Assembly: GCA_003220975.1 (NCBI GenBank)
Contig: QHTX01000187.1
Span: forward strand, 24,931-38,858
Length of the DNA: 13,928 nucleotides
Direction of reading: 5' to 3'
DNA from: Gemmatimonadota bacterium
Lineage (GTDB): Bacteria; Gemmatimonadota; Gemmatimonadetes; Gemmatimonadales; GWC2-71-9
The notes under the pieces: generated by a model
Told to the model about the DNA's origin: nothing
The model's database searches: none
What the model saw: the letters and a program-made list of their open reading frames with translations, nothing else
Part shown: positions 7,534 through 13,928 of the stretch, piece after piece
Layout of the letters: each line of letters opens with the position of its first letter
How positions within the stretch are numbered: the stretch's first letter is position 1
Program-made: the position numbers and the translations under genes

Positions 7534-7537
<4 letters not shown>
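6002..7537 (+). CDS. HEAT-repeat protein
   Basis: 511 aa. Residues about 8-110 form a separate alpha/beta domain with a LYPPSHPAV motif (24-32) and a GLLYARGVRAVTLNPGMT segment (80-97). This N-terminal module also occurs in other bacterial HEAT-repeat and signalling proteins, but has no known activity that I can state. A Pro/Ala-rich linker spans about 135-185. From about 190 to the end the protein is Ala/Leu-rich helical hairpins of HEAT/armadillo type, with typical D-x-x-V-R-x-A-A turns such as KDESVAVRMAAARAVAAGGD and DKEPAVRKAAEAAL at the extreme C-terminus. HEAT solenoids are protein-binding scaffolds. No signal peptide or membrane segment is seen. The ATG follows the previous stop by 4 bp and the stop overlaps the MoxR start (ATGA), so it is probably made with the MoxR ATPase and may act as its partner; that last step is inference. 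Confidence 0.85.
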
Positions 7538-8504
<967 letters not shown>

Positions 8505-8508
<4 letters not shown>

Positions 8509-9446
8509 GGTACGAGGGACGCGAGCGCCGGGGCGCCGCGCCGTCCCCGGTCCGGGCGCGCCGCCGGACAGTCACTGCCGAGGTCCTCCGGCAGGTCAAG
8601 GGGATCGAGCTCCGCACCAGGGCTCTCGTCAACACCCTCTTCACCGGGGACTATCGCTCCGTGTTCCGCGGTCAGGGCATCGAGTTCGCGGAGGTGCGGG
8701 CCTACCAGCAGGGGGATGACTTCCGCGCGATCGACTGGAACGTCTCGGCCCGGATGGGGCATCCGTTCGTGAAGACGTTCCACGAAGAGCGCGAGATCAC
8801 CCTGCTGCTCGTGGTGGATCAGTCGGGCTCGTGCCAGTTCGGGCGCCCCTATACGAAGGCGGGCCTCGCGGTCGAAGTGGCCGCGGTGCTCGCGCTCGCG
8901 GCCGCGCGCCATAACGACCGGGTGGGGGCCCTCACGTTCGCGGACAAGGTTGAGTTCGTGGTGCGACCGAAGAAGGGGCGGCCCCACGCGCTGCGCGTCA
9001 TCCGGGATCTCGTGGCGTTCGTGCCCCGCGGCCAGGGAACCAACCTGGGCGAAGCACTCCATTACGCGACCAAGCTGCTGCGGCATCACGCGATCGTCGT
9101 CGTCCTGTCCGACTTCCGGGCGGAGGGCTGGGAGGAGCCGCTGCGGCGGCTCGCCGCCGACCACGACGTCGTCGCGATCACGATCGACGACCCCCGCGAA
9201 GTACAGCTCCCGGACGCGGGCTGGGTGGACCTGGAGGATGCGGAAACCGGCCAGCGCGTGCTGCTCGACACGAGCCACAGCCCCACGCGCACGCGGGTCC
9301 GGGTCGCCGCCGAGCGGCAGATGCAGCTCCGCACTCGCAAACTGATCCAGGCGGGCGTGGACCGGGTCGCCCTCCAGACCAATGTGCCGTACGCTCCGCT
9401 GCTGCGGCGCGCCTTCGCCGAGCGGGCGAGACGGCTCAAGCGATGA
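8505..9446 (+). CDS. DUF58 domain-containing protein (VWA-like)
   Basis: 313 aa. The DUF58 signature is seen in GIEFAEVRAYQQGDDFRAID (58-77), continuing into WNVSARMGHPFVKTFHEERE. A VWA-like fold follows with a complete MIDAS-type DQSGS (105-109) after a hydrophobic strand (ITLLLVV). No membrane segment is present, so it is cytoplasmic or peripheral. DUF58 proteins are the usual direct partners of MoxR. The GTG start overlaps the moxR stop; the residues before about 25 are basic and poorly conserved in appearance, so a later start such as the GTC/GAG region cannot be ruled out, but no better start codon with a Shine-Dalgarno is seen. The stop overlaps the next ATG (ATGA). Confidence 0.93.
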
Positions 9447-10326
9447 AAGCACGTGGCACGGCGCTACGACGCCACGTTGCACCAGCCGTCCTCGGCGTCG
9501 TGGCGTCGTGGCGTCTTGCGACCGGGCAAGGGAGCGGCTGGGTGGCGACGCCCTCGAGCCCCACCGTCGGCGACACCATCTGGCTCGAGCGCACGATCAC
9601 GGTCCCGGCGGGGTGGCGGGTCCGGGCCGGGAAGCTCGAGCTGGCTGCGGACGTCGAGCCGCTCGGCGATCCCGCGGTGCTGCGGAGTCCGACCGGCTGG
9701 GTGGTGCGCTACCCCGTGGTGGCGTGGTCGCCGGGCCCGCACCGGCTCGAGCTGCCCCCGATCTGGCGGCTGGGCCCGGACGGGCGGGCCGACTCGACCA
9801 CGGGCGGTGCGGCAACCCTGAGCGTCGCCAGCGTCCTGCCGGACACGCTGCGGCGGCCGGAGCCCAAGGGCCTGATCGGCCCGCTGCGGCTCGAGCGTCG
9901 CAACCCGCTGCCGCCGCTCGTCGCCGCGGTCCTCGCTGCCGGCGTGGTCGTGGCCGGGATCGCGTGGCGCCGCCGCTCGCCCCGGGAGGTGGCCGCCCCA
10001 CCTCCAGTTCCACTGGAACCTGAGGTCCCCGATGCCCGCTGGCTTGCCGCGGGGGAGCCGAAGGCCGTGGCCGCGCGCGCAATATGGCGGCTCCGGGCGG
10101 CGCTCGCCGGTGCCGTCTCCGCGGCGCACCCGGCGCTCAGCACCGCCGAGTGCCTGGCGGCGGTGGAGCGGGCGTGGTCGAGCGGACGCGGCCCCACGCG
10201 CCGCTACGGGAGCTGCGGGATCTGCTGGAGCAGCTCGACCGGGTCGCGTTCGCCGCGGCCCACGGGACGGACGTGGGCGGGCTCGCCGGCATGGCGCGTC
10301 GCCTGACGCTGGAGATCGCCCCGTGA
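9443..10326 (+). CDS. Membrane-anchored protein with DUF4381-like cytoplasmic tail, frameshifted as read
   Basis: The position between DUF58 and BatA is where a DUF4381-type membrane protein is normally found. Residues 1-30 look like a signal peptide (basic start, then VAPAVLGVVASW). Residues about 35-135 are a beta-rich extracytoplasmic domain (VGDTIWLERTITVPAGWRV). One membrane segment lies at about 157-174 (PLVAAVLAAGVVVAGIAW) followed by a basic stop-transfer. The cytoplasmic tail contains ARAIWRLRAALAGAV and LSTAECLAAVERA. The frame then breaks: as read it runs to 10306 with a Ser/Arg/Gly-rich tail, whereas the adjoining frame encodes RPHAPLRELRDLLEQLDRVA and ends at 10324-10326, overlapping the BatA start as GTGA. 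Adding one C in the run at 10192-10195 gives 294 aa; removing one copy of an imperfect 14-bp repeat (10166-10193) also repairs it. Confidence 0.78.
9494..9517 (+). repeat. Three tandem copies of an 8-bp unit
   Basis: GGCGTCGT is repeated at 9494-9501 and 9502-9509, with a third near copy GGCGTCTT at 9510-9517. It lies in the signal-peptide coding part of the DUF4381-like gene. Because the unit is not a multiple of three, a change in copy number would shift the frame. Confidence 0.6.
10166..10193 (+). repeat. Imperfect 14-bp tandem duplication at a frameshift
   Basis: Units 10166-10179 and 10180-10193 agree at 11 of 14 bases, and the three differences are all transitions. Removing one unit would join VERTRPHAPL in frame. 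It may be the cause of the frameshift in the surrounding gene, or a chance similarity. Confidence 0.4.
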
Positions 10327-11303
10327 GTTTCGCCCGGCCGCTCTTCCTGGGGCTGCTCGCCCTGCTGCCGCTGTGGTGGTGGCTGCGGGCCCGCCGGCTC
10401 GGGGGCTTGCGGGGCACCCGCATGAGCGACGTGCGACCTTCCGCGGGAGCGGGGGAGCGGCTATGGGTCGCCCGGCTACCGGTCACGCTGCGGAGCGCGT
10501 GTCTGGGCGCCTGGATCGTCGCCGCGGCGGGGCCACGCGTCGGGGCGGCGCGCAGCGAGACGCGCAGCGAGGGGATCTCGATCGTCCTGTGCGTGGACTT
10601 GTCGAGCAGCATGCTCGCTGAGGACTTCGCACCCGCGAACCGGATCGATGTGGCGAAGCAGACGGCGATCGAGTTCGTGCGGGCCCGCAGCTCGGACCGG
10701 ATCGGGCTCGTCGCCTTCGCCGCGCAGGCGCTCACGCAGGTCCCGCTCACCACCGACTATGCCGTGCTCGAGCAGGGCATCCGCGGTCTGAAGATCGGGA
10801 TGCTCGAGGACGGGACGGCCATCGGCACGGGGATCGCCACCGCGGCGAACCGACTGCGTCGCGCGCCGGGGAAGAGCAAGGTGATCGTGCTGCTCACCGA
10901 CGGCGTCAACAACCGCGGCACCGTCGATCCGCGCACCGCGGCTCAGGCGGCCGAGTCGTTCGGCATCCGGATCTATACGATCGGTGTGGGGACGCGGGGC
11001 CAGGCCCCGGTCCCGATGGGGCAGGGGCTCGAGGGGCTGCGTTACCAGATGATGCCGGTCGAGATCGACGAGCCGTTGCTGACCGAGATCGCCTCCACGA
11101 GCGGCGGCCGCTACTTCCGCGCCACCGACACGGAATCGCTGCGCCACATCTTCGAGGAGATCAATCGGTTGGAGAAGTCGAGCGTGGAGCAGGTGGTGTA
11201 CCGCCGCTTCGACGAAGCGTACCGCGTGCCGCTCGCGCTCGGGCTTGTCGCCCTGGCGCTCGAGATCGTCCTGTCCGCGACGTTCGCAGTGCGGGTGCCC
11301 TGA
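10323..11303 (+). CDS. batA: VWA domain membrane protein, BatA-like
   Basis: 326 aa. The N-terminus (FARPLFLGLLALLPLWWWLR) is the typical BatA/aerotolerance membrane anchor, a second hydrophobic stretch lies at about 54-70, and the C-terminus ends in a membrane helix (about 302-322). Between them is a von Willebrand A domain with a complete MIDAS: DLSSS (92-96), Thr165 in EDGTAIG, and TDG (192-194). The VWA domain should face the periplasm or the cell surface side and bind a divalent metal. Bat proteins were named from Bacteroides aerotolerance; their exact role remains debated. The GTG start overlaps the stop of the previous gene's native frame (GTGA), and the stop overlaps the next ATG by one base (TGATG). 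Confidence 0.93.
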   Translation: MSFARPLFLGLLALLPLWWWLRARRLGGLRGTRMSDVRPSAGAGERLWVARLPVTLRSACLGAWIVAAAGPRVGAARSETRSEGISIVLCVDLSSSMLAEDFAPANRIDVAKQTAIEFVRARSSDRIGLVAFAAQALTQVPLTTDYAVLEQGIRGLKIGMLEDGTAIGTGIATAANRLRRAPGKSKVIVLLTDGVNNRGTVDPRTAAQAAESFGIRIYTIGVGTRGQAPVPMGQGLEGLRYQMMPVEIDEPLLTEIASTSGGRYFRATDTESLRHIFEEINRLEKSSVEQVVYRRFDEAYRVPLALGLVALALEIVLSATFAVRVP

Positions 11304-12970
11304 TGAGTTTCGACGCCCCCGTGGTGCTGGCGCTTGCGCCCCTGATCGGTGGGGCGGTGTGGTTCGCGGCGGCGTGGGCGCGGCGGGCGCGCATCCGGCG
11401 GGCCGGCCTGTGGTCGGAGGAAACCGTGCGCCGGGCCCTCGCGGCCGGACGCCTCGGCCCCACCGCGCTCTCGATCGCGGCCTTCCTGGGCGTCGTCGCG
11501 CTGGCAGGACCGCGCTGGGGCGAGGAGCGGATCGTGGCAGAGACCCGAGGCCTGTCGCTCGTCGTCGCCGTGGACATCTCCCGCTCGATGCTCGCCGAGG
11601 ATGCGAGCCCGAGCCGCCTGGGGCGCGCGCTGCGCGAGGCGCGCCGCCTGGTCCAAGACTTGGAGGGCGACCGCCTGGGCCTGGTGGCCTTCGCGGGCTC
11701 GAGCTACATCCTGTCGCCCCTCTCGATCGACGGCTCGGCGATCACGCTCTACTTGGACGCGCTCGATCCCGACGTGGCATCCGAGGGCGGGACCGGGCTT
11801 GCGTCGGCGCTGCGCCAGAGCGGGGAGCTGCTGCGCGCGGGCTCCGACCTGGCGGATCGCGTCCTGGTGATGTTCACCGACGGCGAGGCGCACGATACCC
11901 TCCCCGCGGTCGTCGCGCAGGCGCAGCGGCTCCAGTCCCTCGGGATCCACCTGATCCTGGTGGCGGAGGGCGGCCGCACGCCGGCGCGCATCCCGGTGCG
12001 CGACGAGCGCGGCGCGCTCATCGGGTGGCAGAAGGACGACGCCGGTGCGGTGATCGCAACGTCGCGCCGCGACGACGTCCTCGGGGCGGTGGCGGACGCC
12101 GCGCAGGGCACGCTCGTCGCCGCGGACCTCCCCGACCAGGCGGGTGCCGTGCGCGACCTCGTCGCATCCTACAAGCGCGCCCGCGCCAGCGAGGCGCGCG
12201 CCGAGCGCGGCCGACCGCGCGCCTGGCTGCCCCTCATGCTGGCGGTGACGCTGCTCGTGGTCCAGGCCGCTTCGCGCCGGACCGCGGCGCTGATCGGGCT
12301 GGCGTTGCTGACCCTCGGGACGCCGCGCGCCGGGGGGGCCCAGCAGGCGCGGCGCCCCCGCTCGCCCGCGGAGCGAGCCTGGGACCGCCGCGATCTGGCA
12401 CAGGCCCGCGACGCCTACGTCGCCGAGATCCCGCGCCGCGGCCAGGACGACACGGCGTGGTACAACGCTGGCAGCGCGGCCCTCGCCGCCGGGGACGCCG
12501 AGACGGCGCAGGCCGACCTAGGACACGCCGCCGCCTCGCTCGACCCCGAGCTCCGCTTTCGGGCGTTGTACGATCTCGGGGTCCTGGGGCTGCGCGAGGC
12601 CGTAACCGACAGCGCCAACCGCGATGCGCACCTGGCTGATGCCGAGCGCGCCTATCGGGAGGCCCTGCTGCTCCAGCCGCACAGTTTCCCCGCGAAGTGG
12701 AACCTCGAGCTCGCGGTGCGCCGCCGCGGGGGGAGCAGCAGTCAGAACAACCCACCGCCCGCGGGGGGCGGAGGAGGTGGTGGGGCACCGCAGGGCGGTG
12801 GCGGGGCGGGGGGCAGCGCCGCCCGGGGTGGCGGCGGGGCTGAAGGCGGCTTGAGCCAGTCCCAGGCGGATCAGATCCTGCGCTCGATCGGTCAGGAGGA
12901 ACTGAACACGCGGCGCGACCGCACGGGTCACATCCGGCGGGCGGTCGAGCCGGGGGTGAAGGACTGGTGA
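11303..12970 (+). CDS. batB: VWA plus TPR protein, BatB-BatC fusion
   Basis: 555 aa. Residues 5-25 and about 54-69 are the N-terminal membrane anchor. The VWA domain has a full MIDAS: DISRS (91-95), Thr164 in EGGTGLA and TDGE (192-195). Two close hydrophobic stretches follow (about 308-322 and 328-340). Residues about 355-472 are TPR-like helices (AWYNAGSAALAAGDAETAQA, then ALYDLGVLGLREAV and AERAYREALLLQPHSFPAKW). A Gly-rich linker (about 476-516, encoded by G-rich DNA) separates them from a conserved-looking C-terminal SQADQILRSIGQEE and final KDW, as in BatC proteins. In Bacteroides BatB and BatC are separate; fusion occurs in other phyla. The ATG overlaps the batA stop by one base and the stop overlaps the batD start (GTGA). 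Confidence 0.92.
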   Translation: MSFDAPVVLALAPLIGGAVWFAAAWARRARIRRAGLWSEETVRRALAAGRLGPTALSIAAFLGVVALAGPRWGEERIVAETRGLSLVVAVDISRSMLAEDASPSRLGRALREARRLVQDLEGDRLGLVAFAGSSYILSPLSIDGSAITLYLDALDPDVASEGGTGLASALRQSGELLRAGSDLADRVLVMFTDGEAHDTLPAVVAQAQRLQSLGIHLILVAEGGRTPARIPVRDERGALIGWQKDDAGAVIATSRRDDVLGAVADAAQGTLVAADLPDQAGAVRDLVASYKRARASEARAERGRPRAWLPLMLAVTLLVVQAASRRTAALIGLALLTLGTPRAGGAQQARRPRSPAERAWDRRDLAQARDAYVAEIPRRGQDDTAWYNAGSAALAAGDAETAQADLGHAAASLDPELRFRALYDLGVLGLREAVTDSANRDAHLADAERAYREALLLQPHSFPAKWNLELAVRRRGGSSSQNNPPPAGGGGGGGAPQGGGGAGGSAARGGGGAEGGLSQSQADQILRSIGQEELNTRRDRTGHIRRAVEPGVKDW

Positions 12971-13928
12971 TCGCGGCGCTGGGGCTCTTGGCCGCGCTGC
13001 AAGGGGCGCCGCCGGACGTCACGGCGCGCGTGGACCGCGCGCGGCTCACGGCCGGTGAGGAGCTGCGCCTCACCGTGCGCGCCCGCAGCCGCACCGCCGA
13101 GCCCGTGACCGTGGTGCTTCCGGCCCTCACCGGCTTCGCGATCACCGGCTCGCGCGAGGTCACCGAGGTGACGATCGAAGGGCTCGGCGCTCCGGTCCGC
13201 ACGACGACGCGCGAGCTCGCGCTCCGGGCCCAGCGTCCCGGCACGCTCGTGATCGGTCCGGTGCGGGTGCGGCAGGGCGGGCACGAGGTGGCGACCGCGC
13301 CGATCACGGTGACGGTGGATAGCGCCGCGGTGGGACTCGCTACCGCGCTTTCTCCCATCGCGCGCGGCCTGCTCGACGCCGCACCGCCGCCCGCGCGCAA
13401 CGACCAGGTGGCGGTCACGGTGATCGTCCCGGGCGACTCCGTGCTGGTGGGGCAGCAGGTGGACGTGATCGCCGCGGCGTGGTTTCCGCGAGAGGTGCGC
13501 GAGCGCCTGCGCCGCGCGCCGATCCTGACGATGCAGACGCCCGAAGGCGTGTGGGCGTACCCGGGGGCGGCGCCGACGGCGGTGGCCGCGTCGCGCCTGG
13601 TGCGCGGCCGCTGGATGGACCTGTTCGTCGCTCATCAAGCCGTCTTCCCGCTCACGCGGGGCCTGATCGTGATTCCACCGGCCGTGGTCGACTATGCCGT
13701 TCCGGTCAGCTTCTCCTTCTTCAGCCGCGAGGACCGGTACTCGCTCCGGAGCGATACGGTGTCGTTGACGGCGCTGCCGCTCCCCGCGTCAGGGCGGGCC
13801 GCGGGAAGAGACCAGCGCGTCGCAGCGCAGGGACTGACGCTCGACCTCGTGATCGATCCGGCGAACGGCCGGGTCGGCGAGCCGATCGACGTGACGGCGC
13901 GGCTCTCGGGGGTGGGCAACGTGGCGCT
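12967..13928 (+). CDS. batD: BatD-like (oxygen tolerance) protein, 3' end outside window
   Basis: The frame is open from GTG 12967 to the last base (320 codons, no stop). The GTG overlaps the previous stop (GTGA), with AAGGA at 12959-12963 just upstream. Residues 1-15 are hydrophobic (MIAALGLLAALQGAP) and may be a short signal peptide, though it lacks the usual basic start. Then come beta-rich Ig-like domains typical of BatD: VTARVDRARLTAGEELRLTV, a FAITGSREVTEVTIEG strand pair, TTTRELALRAQRPGTLVIGP and APITVTV (to about residue 118), then a second domain with GDSVLVGQQVDVIAAAWFP (about 157-175) and a third beginning at LTLDLVIDPANGRVGEPIDV. BatD is expected to be periplasmic with a C-terminal membrane anchor beyond the window. 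The position after batB/C agrees with the family order. Confidence 0.85.
   Translation, partial: MIAALGLLAALQGAPPDVTARVDRARLTAGEELRLTVRARSRTAEPVTVVLPALTGFAITGSREVTEVTIEGLGAPVRTTTRELALRAQRPGTLVIGPVRVRQGGHEVATAPITVTVDSAAVGLATALSPIARGLLDAAPPPARNDQVAVTVIVPGDSVLVGQQVDVIAAAWFPREVRERLRRAPILTMQTPEGVWAYPGAAPTAVAASRLVRGRWMDLFVAHQAVFPLTRGLIVIPPAVVDYAVPVSFSFFSREDRYSLRSDTVSLTALPLPASGRAAGRDQRVAAQGLTLDLVIDPANGRVGEPIDVTARLSGVGNVA

Noticed and set aside
12760..12850. G-rich tract as a CRISPR, structural RNA or G-quadruplex control element
   Set aside because: It is in frame within batB/C and simply encodes a Gly-rich linker. No repeat-spacer pattern exists; quadruplex formation is possible but unsupported.
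12234..13418. 394-codon minus-strand open frame
   Set aside because: Antisense to batB and batD, with low-complexity Ser/Arg/Pro/Ala composition; both plus-strand genes have clear domains.

Overview
The window is a very GC-rich, tightly packed bacterial chromosomal segment. The combination of scpA-scpB-rluB, a site-2 protease, rpsT and a MoxR/DUF58/Bat-type cluster, with strong GC bias, GTG/TTG starts and 1-4 bp gene overlaps, suggests a free-living soil or sediment bacterium. Gemmatimonadota is my best guess, by resemblance only; no marker here proves it. I see no RNA genes, mobile elements, CRISPR arrays or prophage genes.

Layout. (1) Positions 1-1348, plus strand: the 3' part of a class II aldolase gene, overlapped by a gene for a coiled-coil protein with a C-terminal zinc ribbon. 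(2) Positions 1352-1609, minus strand: rpsT (ribosomal protein bS20), convergent with the zinc-ribbon gene, with a clear -35/-10 promoter and Shine-Dalgarno. (3) Positions 1610-1701: the only real intergenic space, holding the rpsT promoter and a possible divergent promoter. (4) From about 1702 to beyond the right edge, plus strand: one run of eleven genes with no gap above 4 bp. In order they are an M50 site-2 protease, scpA, scpB, rluB, a 548-aa Rossmann-fold protein, a HEAT-repeat protein, a MoxR AAA+ ATPase, a DUF58 protein, a membrane-anchored protein with a DUF4381-like tail, BatA (VWA), a BatB-BatC fusion (VWA plus TPR), and a BatD-like protein cut by the window end.

How the genes work together. 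scpA/scpB encode the kleisin and winged-helix partners of SMC for chromosome segregation; rluB modifies 23S rRNA. From about 7.5 kb the genes form the classic MoxR-DUF58-VWA-VWA/TPR-BatD envelope cluster (Bat = Bacteroides aerotolerance). In it an AAA+ ATPase is thought to act on membrane-tethered VWA proteins carrying metal-ion-dependent adhesion sites. The HEAT-repeat and Rossmann proteins just upstream are translationally joined to this cluster and are the least explained genes here.

Three genes in the run are out of frame as read: scpA near 2695, rluB near 4253 and the DUF4381-like gene near 10166-10196. In each case the correct C-terminus continues in another frame and ends exactly where the neighbour-overlap pattern predicts. 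Two of the three can be repaired by adding one C to a C run, which points to sequencing or assembly indels more than to gene decay. The rluB lesion needs about 29 missing bases and is harder to dismiss.
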